Source: a virus
Direction: 5' to 3' (one strand)
DNA length: 59,495 bases
Virus record (IMG/VR): IMGVR_UViG_3300020454_000016
Span: 1-59,495 of that record
A program made the translations under genes and the position numbers. How positions within the stretch are numbered: position 1 is the first letter of the stretch; each line of letters starts with the position of its first letter. The notes beneath the pieces are model-generated. The model searched no databases. It was not told the origin of the DNA and saw only the letters and a program-made list of their open reading frames with translations. Below, one piece after another: positions 25,970 to 35,535 of this stretch.

Positions 25970-26371
25970 ATGACTAATCCAAATGTAGTACAAGTAGCAT
26001 CAATACATGGATCTTCTATAGGATCTAATATGTCAGGATCTGCACAAACATTTTTTACTGTAGCAAGTGGAAAATTGGTAAAAATTAATAGCATTACATG
26101 TGCAAACGTACATGCGGCAAATGCAGGAACATTAGATTTATTTGTAGATAAAGTAGAAAGAAATACAACACAAGAGGGAAGTGAATTTGCATCTAACGAA
26201 ACTGTAGATGGAAACTTTTATATTTGTAAAAATATATCAATAGCTCAAGGTTCTACCTTAGTAATTCTTGAAACACCTATCTATTTAATGGAAGGTGATG
26301 CATTTGAAGGTCTTGCAAGTGCAGCAAGTACTTTAGATTTATATATTTCATACGAAGTTATTTCACAATAG
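25970..26371 (+). CDS. Fibre-associated beta protein
   Basis: A 133-residue beta-rich protein (AQTFFTVASGKLVKINSITCANVHA ... LVILETPIYLMEGDAFEGL). This pattern, a small sandwich with a DAFEGLAS turn, is seen in phage tail-fibre accessory proteins. It stands between the fibre and the three paralogous large proteins with a GGGGG site upstream. Probably a trimerising cap or adaptor; not proven. Confidence 0.6.
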   Translation: MTNPNVVQVASIHGSSIGSNMSGSAQTFFTVASGKLVKINSITCANVHAANAGTLDLFVDKVERNTTQEGSEFASNETVDGNFYICKNISIAQGSTLVILETPIYLMEGDAFEGLASAASTLDLYISYEVISQ

Positions 26372-26380
26372 GAGAATAAT

Positions 26381-27979
26381 TTGAGAGTTATAGGTGCAAA
26401 AACAGTAGATGGTTCTGTTACAGCAACAGCTAGTGGTACTATAGTAAATAACAAGCCTGTTATATTAAATGCTAATGGTACTGTAAGTGCTATTAGTGGA
26501 ACAATTAATACTACACAAGTTATAAATACATTGACTGATCCTTTTGGATCAAATCCTTCAGGGGATATTAAATCAGTTTGTTTTAGTCCTGATACAAATC
26601 AAATTGTTGTAGCAACTTGTGTGAGTAGTGCAAGTAATGAAGGAAGAGTATTAGTTGGCACAGTTGATCCTTCTAATAATGCAGTAACATGGGGTAGTAA
26701 CTATACTGTTTTTTCTAGTACTGCTGATAGTAAAACTAAAATACATTGTATGTATAATGAAGTACTTGATCATGTTGAGATTCTGTGGAGAGAAAATAGT
26801 ACTACAAAACTTGTTAAAGGAACATTATCAGGTACAGGTACAGCTGCCTCTGTAGCAAATGTAACATCACCTTATCAGTTAGAAGGCAATTCTCCAGATC
26901 ATATAACAGCATCTATAGATCAATCTACAGGTGTTGGTCTACTTATGTGGTATGATGGTGGTAATCAAGAGTCTAGGATAAAAGCATGGAGATGGAATGG
27001 AAGTGCGTTTGTAAATTCAGGACAAAATGTAGTTCCATATTCACATCAAGGTGGAACAGGTGCAGAAGCTAGATATCCTTCATCTGTATATTGTGCCAAT
27101 ACAGCAGGTAGTAATCCATTAATAGTTTTTACTTATGCTGATGATGACAATGGACAGAAAGGAGTACTCTTAGGGTGTTCAACAGCTTGGAATGGATCAG
27201 CAGCTAGTGTTACAGTAGGTACTGCTCGTTCTTTTCTAGGTCAGGTTACAGAATGGCATAGTGTGTCTTACTCTCCATCAAGAAATAGGATTATTAATGT
27301 TGTTGCTAGTTCTGGCATAAATAGTGGTCAAGGTGGTATGATGGTGTATGAGTTTACTCCACCTACATCAGGTGCTAATGCTCTTAATGGTAATTATTTT
27401 TCTCAGTATGGATCACAAAATATATTACATGGTGTTTATTCAAGTACATTTCCTGTTAGTGTATATGACGAAGAATCAAATAAAAATATTGTAGTATATT
27501 GCGATCCGTTAGATGGTGGTAAAACAAAAATGCTTATAGGTACAAGAGAGTTTACAGCATCAGGTACTCAATACGCTTATGCAAGTAGATATGATCTTTC
27601 AGTTGTAACAGGAAATCAAGGACAGGCTTTTTGTTTTGTATATGATTCTAATGCAGAAAGATCTGTTCTTTTATATAGCGATACAACATCAGCTAGAATG
27701 AAAGGGTTTATTATAAGACCTGAATTTGGAGAAACAACTAATGCAACTATTAAAGGTTGTATAGGATTTGCTGATGGTGGATACTCAAATGGACAAACAG
27801 TAACTGTTAAAGTTGCTAACTCAATAATAGGGGGTCAAAGCCTTACACCCGGAAAGTTTTATTATGTAAGAGAAGATGGAACATTAAGCACAGTTTCAGG
27901 CAATCCTGTTATAGAAGCAGGTATAGCAGTATCAACAACAGAATTGTTAATTACAAGTAATGAAGAGAGGATAAATTAA
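26381..27979 (+). CDS. MRVIG-family fibre-like protein, copy 1 (TTG start)
   Basis: A 532-residue protein that probably starts at TTG 26381: AGGAG lies six bases upstream, and the first five residues MRVIG equal the ATG-initiated starts of the two paralogues downstream. The core consists of short beta repeats resembling a propeller (YDEESNKNIVVYCD; NAERSVLLYS). The last 100 residues (ATIKGCIGFADGGYSNGQTVTVKV ... LTPGKFYYVREDGTLST ... AGIAVSTTELL) are shared with the paralogues and are common at ends of phage tail-fibre proteins. A receptor-binding role is likely. Confidence 0.7.
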   Translation: MRVIGAKTVDGSVTATASGTIVNNKPVILNANGTVSAISGTINTTQVINTLTDPFGSNPSGDIKSVCFSPDTNQIVVATCVSSASNEGRVLVGTVDPSNNAVTWGSNYTVFSSTADSKTKIHCMYNEVLDHVEILWRENSTTKLVKGTLSGTGTAASVANVTSPYQLEGNSPDHITASIDQSTGVGLLMWYDGGNQESRIKAWRWNGSAFVNSGQNVVPYSHQGGTGAEARYPSSVYCANTAGSNPLIVFTYADDDNGQKGVLLGCSTAWNGSAASVTVGTARSFLGQVTEWHSVSYSPSRNRIINVVASSGINSGQGGMMVYEFTPPTSGANALNGNYFSQYGSQNILHGVYSSTFPVSVYDEESNKNIVVYCDPLDGGKTKMLIGTREFTASGTQYAYASRYDLSVVTGNQGQAFCFVYDSNAERSVLLYSDTTSARMKGFIIRPEFGETTNATIKGCIGFADGGYSNGQTVTVKVANSIIGGQSLTPGKFYYVREDGTLSTVSGNPVIEAGIAVSTTELLITSNEERIN

Positions 27980-28239
27980 TGCAAGTAATAGTAGAAAGAG
28001 CAACTCAAATATCAAAGTTTTCATATGAAGATTCAGAATTAATTAGTGCAGGAGATACAAGTATTAGAGTAGGAGATCCTACCTCATTAGTAATTTGGGA
28101 CTTAAATTCAAATAATACAAATATTTATAAGAATGTAAAAGATGTTCCTTCCGATTGGGTGGGGGAAAAATATCTTTATGACGGATCTAAATGGTCAGCT
28201 AATCCTAATTGGGTAGATCCATCAAAAAAGGATGAGTAG
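27979..28239 (+). CDS. Small acidic protein between fibre paralogues
   Basis: An 86-residue protein (VIVERATQISKFSYEDSEL ... WVGEKYLYDGSKWSANPNWVDP). It starts within the stop of paralogue 1 (TAATG) and precedes paralogue 2 by three bases. Size, charge and place, coupled between fibre genes, fit a tail-fibre assembly factor or minor tip protein; no family is recognised with certainty. Confidence 0.6.
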   Translation: MQVIVERATQISKFSYEDSELISAGDTSIRVGDPTSLVIWDLNSNNTNIYKNVKDVPSDWVGEKYLYDGSKWSANPNWVDPSKKDE

Positions 28240-28242
28240 TAT

Positions 28243-29853
28243 ATGAGAGTTATTGGTAACGATACAAGTATTCCAAGACAGACAGTAAAAGTAGCAAGTG
28301 GTACTGTTACTAGTGGTTCTCCTGTTATTGTAAATGCAGATGGAACAGTTAGTAGTGTAACAACATCTGCTGTATCTCAATCTAATGGTAGTCAAGTAGA
28401 ATTAATAAATGATGGCAACAGTGGTTCAAATGGACGTAGAATTTGTTATAATCCACATTATAAAGTATCTTTAGCTGTTTATAGAAAAGAAAGTGATAAC
28501 TTTATATATGGTTGTAGAATTATAGTTATAAATGGCACAACAATCTCTAACGGAACTGAACATGTTCTATATTCTGGTCATCAAGTAAGAGAGGATACAA
28601 TTGATCTTATTTATGATGGATACTCTAAGTGTTGGATTTTAGGTTGGACAAAATCTACTTCTAGTCACGATTATAGATATGTAAGAGCAATAAAATATAA
28701 TGAAGCAACTGCTGATTTATTTATTAATACAGGCATAGGTAATTATAATAGTGATTCATCTCATATGTATAGAATAGCAAGTAATAATGCAGGTCAAATT
28801 GTTTCTGTATATGAAAAAACAGCTAATGGACATGGATTCGCACAAGCAATAGGAATAAATCCAGATGGATCATTTAGTGGTGCAGGTACTGCTGTAACTT
28901 TTCAAGGTGGTAATCCTACTGAAGGTGTTGCACTAGTATATGAACCAAATTGTAATAGGTTTGTAGTTTTTTATAATCAATTTAGTTCAGGTGCAAAGCG
29001 TTGTAAAGTATTTAGAGTGAGTGGTAGTACAGTAACAATGGCTGATCACGAAAGTAGTGAGTTTCATGGTAGTGCAGGTTCTACAGGTCTACATAATTGT
29101 CAAGCTGTTTATGACTCTATTCGTAAATGCATTGTTTTTACTTTTATAGCTGGTAATACGGCATATTCAGCAGTTGTTGAAGTAATACGAAAAACAAGTC
29201 AATCTGATGATACATGGGGATCTCCTGTTTTAGACTCATTTACTAGTAATGCAGCTAATACTTGGGCAAATACTTTAGTAGGTACTCATGCAACATGTTT
29301 TGATAAATCTACAGGAAAAGTTGTAGTGATATACCCATTTGGTGGATCAGGTTCAGGAGGAGGACTAAACTATCAAATGATGTATAAAGAAGGTGTTGTT
29401 ACTAATCTTGATGCTACATCAGATCAAGAATCTATACAGATGACATGGGATGATGATGGAAATACACATTCAGGAGTTGTGTATAATTATCAAAACAATG
29501 TTATTCCTGATCTTACTTATGATGAAGAAAATAAATGTATAGTTATGATATATGGTGGTAATTTTCAACAAAATGCAACTAATCATCCTGTTAATGTTAA
29601 AGCATATATTTTTGCTTCTACACAGACAAATCTAACGTCAGGTAATTATATAGGTATTGCTAAGAACTCTGCATCTAATGGGCAGAATGTTACAGTTAGC
29701 ACACAAGGTTCGATTGCTACTAATTTATCAGGACTTACAATAGGTAAAGAACACTACATACAAAATAATGGAACACTAAGTACAACTGTCGCTGATCCTA
29801 GTGTTATAGCAGGTACAGCTTTATCTACAACATCATTACTCGTAAAAGGATAA
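28243..29853 (+). CDS. MRVIG-family fibre-like protein, copy 2
   Basis: A 536-residue paralogue of the proteins at 26381 and 29857. It shares MRVIG, the N-terminal GTVTSGSPVIVNADGTVS phrase, propeller-like repeats (YDEENKCIVMIYGG, YDSIRKCIVFTFI) and the C-terminal module SNGQNVTVSTQGSIA ... LTIGKEHYIQNNGTLST ... AGTALSTTSLLVK. Duplicated, diverging adhesins suggest either a mixed receptor-binding complex or alternate specificities. Confidence 0.7.
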   Translation: MRVIGNDTSIPRQTVKVASGTVTSGSPVIVNADGTVSSVTTSAVSQSNGSQVELINDGNSGSNGRRICYNPHYKVSLAVYRKESDNFIYGCRIIVINGTTISNGTEHVLYSGHQVREDTIDLIYDGYSKCWILGWTKSTSSHDYRYVRAIKYNEATADLFINTGIGNYNSDSSHMYRIASNNAGQIVSVYEKTANGHGFAQAIGINPDGSFSGAGTAVTFQGGNPTEGVALVYEPNCNRFVVFYNQFSSGAKRCKVFRVSGSTVTMADHESSEFHGSAGSTGLHNCQAVYDSIRKCIVFTFIAGNTAYSAVVEVIRKTSQSDDTWGSPVLDSFTSNAANTWANTLVGTHATCFDKSTGKVVVIYPFGGSGSGGGLNYQMMYKEGVVTNLDATSDQESIQMTWDDDGNTHSGVVYNYQNNVIPDLTYDEENKCIVMIYGGNFQQNATNHPVNVKAYIFASTQTNLTSGNYIGIAKNSASNGQNVTVSTQGSIATNLSGLTIGKEHYIQNNGTLSTTVADPSVIAGTALSTTSLLVKG

Positions 29854-29856
29854 TCA

Positions 29857-32622
29857 ATGAGAGTTATAGGCAAAACAGAAGAAGTAGGAAAACATACAGC
29901 AACTGTTTCAGGTACATTGCCTGATGGTAAAGGTGTTATGTTAAATCGAGATGGTCAACTAGTAAAAGTTACAAATAGTTCAGTTAGACAATCTCCTCAA
30001 GGTGCAATAGACTTTAATTCTACTCAAGTAGACAAAAATATAAGATCTTGTGTAGCAAATGGTCACGTTGTTATTATGTATAGAGATAATGAAAGTAGTA
30101 GTAATTATTATGGAAAAGTTATTGTTGGAAGTATAAATGCAGAAAGTGGTTTAATTACGTTTGGTGCTGAAGCTATTTTTTATCAAGCTGTATCAACAGG
30201 GTATTATGGTATAGATTACGATAGTAATTCAGACAGAATACTTCTTAGTTATACACACTCTTCTGCTTCAGGACAACATGCGTATCTAAGAGTAGGCGAG
30301 ATTAACTATACAAATAAGACTGTTCAGTTTGGTACAGAATTACAACTATCCTATACTACGTCATTTTATACTGATGTTACATTCTGTTCTAATGTAAATA
30401 AATTTTTAGTTTTATATAGAACGAGTAATGACTTGGCAGTAGCTGCAACTATTGATCCTGATAATAATAGTGTAAGTATAGGTACAACTCTTACGTGGGA
30501 TACTAATGGACACAACTATATGAAAGGAACATTTGATTCAAACGCAAACAAGGTTCTTGTTGTTTTTAAGGATGAAGGTGATGGTGGTAAAGGAGCAGTA
30601 AGATCATTTCAAATAAATGTAGGTAGTCCTGACACAGTTTCTAATCCTGTAAATCAAGTACAATTTTATAGTTCTGGGATAGAAAATCCTGATATTCATT
30701 TTGATCCATCTACTAACTGTTGTCTTATTACATGGACTCAAAGTTCTACAAATTATGGATGGGCAACAGTTTGTAAATTAGCAGTAAATGGTACACCTTC
30801 TTTTCCAGAAAATGCTTCAAGCCAAATAAGAACGTGGATATTTAGAAGTTATAGTGGTGCCGGACCAAATTCAATAACTTTAAATACTTCAACAAACATT
30901 TTTATGGTTGCTCACGAAAAGCAATCTAATAACAATGGAATGCAAACTCCTATTTCTATTTTAGTAGCAGATTCAGGTGATGTGAGTACTATAGGTTTAG
31001 TACAATATAATTCTACTGATCAAGTATCGTTTGCCAACATAGCATCGTATCAAGATGTAGTTTATGAACCTGTATCGGACAGAGTAGTTTTTAATTACGC
31101 TGATAATTCTACTCCTAATAGAGGAAAAAGTATGGTCTATGCGATGGGTCAACAAAAAATACTAAATGAAACTCCTGTTTTTATAGGTGATATGGGTGTT
31201 GGTTTTAAACCAAAAGTTTGTTGGGCAGGGTCAAATAAAATTTTAGTAGCTTGGTATAATCAAAGTGATAATAAAATAAAATGTAGAATTGGCACAGTTA
31301 CTGACACAGGTGTTACATATGGCAATTCAGCAGATATTCATTCAGGTCAAAGTCCTACTACAGCAAGTCGATTTTTAGATATGGTCTACGATAGTGGCAA
31401 TGGTAAGATTGTTATTTTTTATAGTCATGGATCGAATAGCTATTTGATGGCAATAATAGGTACAATAAGTGGCACAACTACAACTTGGACAGGCAATGTG
31501 GTTGTTGTATCTGAAGACATTTCTAATATGGGTTGTGCTTACTATGATTCAACAAATAAAAAAGTAGGTTACTTTTATAAATCTGCAACTAATAATAAAC
31601 TTTATGCAAAACAAGGAACAATAGATCCTACAACTCTTGATGGTGGAAACACATCTTGGTTATTCAATAATTTTGGTTCAGCACATCAAGTAGATGATAA
31701 AACTAATAGTGAATATCAAAGTGTTTGTTATAATAAAACAGACGATACTATACTTTTTAATTGGGTTGAGTATGGAAGTTCAAGCGACAGATATGCTAAA
31801 TTAAGAATAGGTAGAAGCTATAGCTATGGAAATGCTAATCAAACTAACATGAATGGTATAAGATTAAAAAATGAACACCAAAATGGTAGAATAAATTGGG
31901 ATGTTAATGATATGAGAGATACTATGTGTATGCATGTCCCTTCTAAGAATGTTGTTATTATGGCTTATAGAGATCAAGCAACTAGTAATCACTTTAACTA
32001 TACAACAGGTAAAATGGAAGGTTTAGGATGGAATGATGAATCAGTTGGTTCAACAGGAACTGTATATTCAACAGCAGTTGAACCCTATAAAATGGACATG
32101 GTATGGGATGAATCCTTTGATAAAGGTATATTTATATATGGATCATCTTCTGAAACTTTTATTAAAACTTTTACCATGAGTAATGCAGGTGCATTAACAA
32201 TGAGTGAGGATCTTGCAATACCTTTTGGTGAGGTATCTTCTGCAAGTGGTCTTTATAAATGGAGTTTAGCTAGTGCAGATTGTGCGTATATACCTACAAT
32301 TGAAAGGACAGTTATTGTGTCTAGATTAGATGATAATGGTAACAATGCTGCTAATGATAGGTTACATAGCTATGTGTTTAGGGCAGATGGATCTAACTTA
32401 CAAAATTTAAACAGTACATTTATAGGCATTTCATCTAGCAATAAAGTAGATATTAAAGGAAGTATTAATACAAGTGCTAAATCACAATATGGAAATGCAT
32501 TTACAGTAGGCAGTAGGTATTACATTACAACTGAAGGTGAGCTTGTGGATAATCAAGGAGCTACTACTAGTGTATTTGCAGGTACAGCCTTATCTTCTAC
32601 AGAACTATTGGTTAAAAGCTAA
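29857..32622 (+). CDS. MRVIG-family fibre-like protein, copy 3 (double length)
   Basis: A 921-residue paralogue. The ends match the family (MRVIG start; FTVGSRYYITTEGELV and AGTALSSTELLVK end). The middle holds roughly twice as many propeller-type repeats as copies 1 and 2 (YDSNSDRILLSYTHS, YDSGNGKIVIFYSHG, YDSTNKKVGYFYK), suggesting two propellers in tandem. Its stop overlaps the next start (TAATG). Probably the main receptor-binding protein. Confidence 0.7.
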   Translation: MRVIGKTEEVGKHTATVSGTLPDGKGVMLNRDGQLVKVTNSSVRQSPQGAIDFNSTQVDKNIRSCVANGHVVIMYRDNESSSNYYGKVIVGSINAESGLITFGAEAIFYQAVSTGYYGIDYDSNSDRILLSYTHSSASGQHAYLRVGEINYTNKTVQFGTELQLSYTTSFYTDVTFCSNVNKFLVLYRTSNDLAVAATIDPDNNSVSIGTTLTWDTNGHNYMKGTFDSNANKVLVVFKDEGDGGKGAVRSFQINVGSPDTVSNPVNQVQFYSSGIENPDIHFDPSTNCCLITWTQSSTNYGWATVCKLAVNGTPSFPENASSQIRTWIFRSYSGAGPNSITLNTSTNIFMVAHEKQSNNNGMQTPISILVADSGDVSTIGLVQYNSTDQVSFANIASYQDVVYEPVSDRVVFNYADNSTPNRGKSMVYAMGQQKILNETPVFIGDMGVGFKPKVCWAGSNKILVAWYNQSDNKIKCRIGTVTDTGVTYGNSADIHSGQSPTTASRFLDMVYDSGNGKIVIFYSHGSNSYLMAIIGTISGTTTTWTGNVVVVSEDISNMGCAYYDSTNKKVGYFYKSATNNKLYAKQGTIDPTTLDGGNTSWLFNNFGSAHQVDDKTNSEYQSVCYNKTDDTILFNWVEYGSSSDRYAKLRIGRSYSYGNANQTNMNGIRLKNEHQNGRINWDVNDMRDTMCMHVPSKNVVIMAYRDQATSNHFNYTTGKMEGLGWNDESVGSTGTVYSTAVEPYKMDMVWDESFDKGIFIYGSSSETFIKTFTMSNAGALTMSEDLAIPFGEVSSASGLYKWSLASADCAYIPTIERTVIVSRLDDNGNNAANDRLHSYVFRADGSNLQNLNSTFIGISSSNKVDIKGSINTSAKSQYGNAFTVGSRYYITTEGELVDNQGATTSVFAGTALSSTELLVKS

Positions 32623-33098
32623 TGTTCGATCCTATTACAATCGGTGCTTGCTTAACCACAGCAAGTACAGCGTTTGCAGGATTAAAGAAAGCCTTTCAAG
32701 CAGGTCGTGATATAGAATCTATGACAGGCGATTTATCAAGATGGATGGGTGCTGTGTCAGATATAGAACAAAAAGAAAAGTCAGCTAAGAATCCACCTAT
32801 CTTTCGTAAGGTATTTGGATCAGTAGAACAAGAAGCATTAGAAGCCTTTGCAGCTAAGAAGAAACTAGAAGAGCAAAGATATGAGCTTAAAACTTTCATT
32901 CAATTCTCGCATGGACACAAAGCTTGGGATGAATTGATTGCAATGGAAGGTAAGATCAGAAAAGCTAGACAAGAGCAACTGTATCGTCAACAAGAAATAA
33001 AAGAACGCATTATAGAAGGTGTTTTTATATTTTTATTAGTATGCACAGTTATAGGTTTTGGTTGGCTTGTTTGGCATCTTAAATCAATACAGGAGTAA
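32622..33098 (+). CDS. Conserved phage membrane-anchored protein
   Basis: A 158-residue protein: a short apolar N-terminus (PITIGACLTTASTAFAGLKKAFQAGRD), a long charged helical middle, then one membrane segment near the C-terminus (about 131-150, VFIFLLVCTVIGFGWLVW). The family is widespread in marine podoviruses after the fibre genes, with unknown role. Orientation and coiled-coil recall an inner spanin or a virion protein inserted in the host membrane during ejection. Confidence 0.65.
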   Translation: MFDPITIGACLTTASTAFAGLKKAFQAGRDIESMTGDLSRWMGAVSDIEQKEKSAKNPPIFRKVFGSVEQEALEAFAAKKKLEEQRYELKTFIQFSHGHKAWDELIAMEGKIRKARQEQLYRQQEIKERIIEGVFIFLLVCTVIGFGWLVWHLKSIQE

Positions 33099-33101
33099 CT
33101 T

Positions 33102-33332
33102 ATGGAAATTAGTATGTGGATGTTTTGGAACATTATTTTAACTTTAGTAATAGCTCCTGCTGTGTGGGCATTTAGAGGACTCATACAGGAAGTCAAACGA
33201 ATTGATATACTATTAAATAAGACAAGAGAAGAATACGTAACACGTAAAGAAATGCGTGATGATCTTGGTCAAGTAATGGATGCATTACATAGACTAGAAG
33301 ATAAATTAGATAAAGTATTAAGTAAGGATTAA
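33102..33332 (+). CDS. Small membrane protein with C-terminal coiled coil
   Basis: A 76-residue protein with one N-terminal membrane segment (about 5-25, MWMFWNIILTLVIAPAVWAF) and a charged coiled coil (REEYVTRKEMRDDLGQVMDALHRLEDKLDKVL). The layout resembles XhlA/DUF2730-like phage membrane proteins or a holin accessory. It starts three bases after its membrane-anchored neighbour, so both may act together at the envelope. Confidence 0.65.
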   Translation: MEISMWMFWNIILTLVIAPAVWAFRGLIQEVKRIDILLNKTREEYVTRKEMRDDLGQVMDALHRLEDKLDKVLSKD

Positions 33333-33337
33333 CAAAC

Positions 33338-35515
33338 ATGTCACAATTTGCAGGATTTACAAATGATCAAATGTTCAAGTTAGCACAAATGAAAGGCTAC
33401 ACGGGCAATAACAACACAGATGCCGTAAATAATTTTATCATGGGAAATGATAAGGCTAAAAGTTATGTCATGGATATGTACAATCAAGCTACAACATTAG
33501 TCGGTAGGCAGAAACGAGGTTTTGCACCAGGTGGTATGCCATTATCTGAAATGAGTAAGTATATTAGTGGAAGTACAGGTGACTATAAAGACTTATCCAC
33601 ATTTGACAGTTACTATGTTTCTCCTGATGCTGGTTTTACAATAGAAGATTGGAAAGAACAAGCTAGGAAAGAAGGATTTGGTGCTAACACACAAAAGTCA
33701 GCAGATCAGAATAAAGCAGCAGGCTCAACAGTTGCCGGTGCTACTACTTTTACTCCTGATCCTCCTGAACTATCCTCAGTAAATACAACAACATCAGATG
33801 ATGTAGATACAGGTACAGGTACTACAGATCCTAATGCAGATCCTAATGCAGATCCTGATACTACAGATCCTACTGTTAAAACTTTGCCAAAAACAAACTA
33901 TTCTGGACTAGGAACAAAAACTCCTGTAAATGTAATAGATGCAAAAACAACAGGAACTGAAATTGCTTCTGATGCAGGTCAAATATCAGGAGATCCTAGC
34001 AAGCCTAACATAGGTGATATTGATACTACTGACAAAGTTAAAACAGATCAAGATATTTCAGCACAACAAGTAACAGATGTAACCAAAACTAAGACAGATG
34101 TAAATAAAATAGCAGATGATCTTTCAGAAGCAAAAGGTACAATAGACGAAGATAATAAAGTTACAGCCCAAACAATGACAAAAGATGAGCTAGGTCAGTT
34201 AGATTTAGATGAAGCTCAAATTGAAAATGCACAAACTGTAAAATCACCAACCAAAAGAACATTACAAGACAATGAAACAGTTCAGTCTGCTTATGATAAA
34301 GATAAAGCAGATGAAGTTATAAAAGAAACAGAAGAAGCTTTTGTAACAGCAGATCCTAGTACAAAAGCACTAGTACAAGGTCAACTTGATAACTTGATGG
34401 ATGATTTCAAAGATGGTGCAACTCCAACATGGGCAGCAGGAGCTATGCGTACTGCGTTAGCCGCTATGAATGCAAGAGGATTGAATGCATCATCACTAGC
34501 AGGTCAAGCCATTGTACAAGCGGCAATGGAGTCTGCGATACCTATTGCACAAGCAGATGCTGGAACTGTTGCTAAATTTGAAATGCAGAATTTAAATAAT
34601 AGACAACAAGCTACTGTATTAGCAGCTGAACAAAGAGCAACCTTTTTAGGCATAGAGTTTGATCAAGAGTTTCAAGCAAGAGTAAAGAATGCATCAACTA
34701 TATCTGAAATAGCTAGACAAAACTATGATGCTGATGTGCAAATAGCATTAGAGAATGCCCGTATGGCTAATACTGTTGATCTTGCTAATTTAGATGCGGA
34801 AAATGCAAAAGTTCTTTCTGATGCAGCAGCTCTAACTAAAATGGATATAACTAATTTAACTAACAAACAACAATCAGAAGTTGCTAATGCTAATGCTTTC
34901 TTACAAATGGATCTTAAAAACTTAGACAACGAACAACAGACTACAATTTTTAAAGCAGAAGCAAAAATGCAAGCATTGTTTAAAGATCAAACTGCTGATA
35001 ATGCAGCTAAACAATTTAATGCTGAACAGAAAAATCAAGTAGATATGTTTATAGAAGGCTTAGTTGGACAGATGCAAAGATTTAATTCAGAACAATCAAA
35101 TGCAATGAAGACAGTTCAGTTTCAAGAAGATGCCGCTAATGAAAAGTTTTTTGCATCTTTGAAGGAACAACGGGCACAGTTCAATGCTACAAATTCACTA
35201 GTAGTATCACAAGCAAACGCTAAGTGGTATCAAGATGTAACAACAGCAAATAATGCTGCTGTCAATCAAGCCAATATGAATGATGCAAATAATGCAACAG
35301 CATTAACAAAAATGCAATTGGAACAAGAATTTCAAGCAGATAGAGATTTAATGAATTGGGCATTCACGGCTGACGATAACGACAAACAGAGAGCAGCATC
35401 TGTTATGATTGCAAAGATGGATGCAGACGCACAGCAGGCAGAAGCTAGAGGTGGACTTTTTCAATCGTTGATTACAGGATTTGTATCAGCAATGAATCCC
35501 CTCGACCCAACTTAA
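33338..35515 (+). CDS. Internal virion protein with Gln/Asn/Ala coiled repeats
   Basis: A 725-residue protein. The N-terminal 60 residues precede RGFAPGGM (60-67), identical in RGFAPGG to the protein at 12506. A Thr/Asp/Pro-rich linker follows (including DPNADPNADPD), then from about 345 a long helical region with repeats of the type NL[NTD]N[RKE]QQ (three clear copies plus weaker ones). Such proteins are usually ejected with the DNA and line the channel across the cell envelope. It stands where T7 has gp14-gp15. Confidence 0.7.
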   Translation: MSQFAGFTNDQMFKLAQMKGYTGNNNTDAVNNFIMGNDKAKSYVMDMYNQATTLVGRQKRGFAPGGMPLSEMSKYISGSTGDYKDLSTFDSYYVSPDAGFTIEDWKEQARKEGFGANTQKSADQNKAAGSTVAGATTFTPDPPELSSVNTTTSDDVDTGTGTTDPNADPNADPDTTDPTVKTLPKTNYSGLGTKTPVNVIDAKTTGTEIASDAGQISGDPSKPNIGDIDTTDKVKTDQDISAQQVTDVTKTKTDVNKIADDLSEAKGTIDEDNKVTAQTMTKDELGQLDLDEAQIENAQTVKSPTKRTLQDNETVQSAYDKDKADEVIKETEEAFVTADPSTKALVQGQLDNLMDDFKDGATPTWAAGAMRTALAAMNARGLNASSLAGQAIVQAAMESAIPIAQADAGTVAKFEMQNLNNRQQATVLAAEQRATFLGIEFDQEFQARVKNASTISEIARQNYDADVQIALENARMANTVDLANLDAENAKVLSDAAALTKMDITNLTNKQQSEVANANAFLQMDLKNLDNEQQTTIFKAEAKMQALFKDQTADNAAKQFNAEQKNQVDMFIEGLVGQMQRFNSEQSNAMKTVQFQEDAANEKFFASLKEQRAQFNATNSLVVSQANAKWYQDVTTANNAAVNQANMNDANNATALTKMQLEQEFQADRDLMNWAFTADDNDKQRAASVMIAKMDADAQQAEARGGLFQSLITGFVSAMNPLDPT

Positions 35516-35535
35516 TCTATAGGAGCTTAAAGTAA

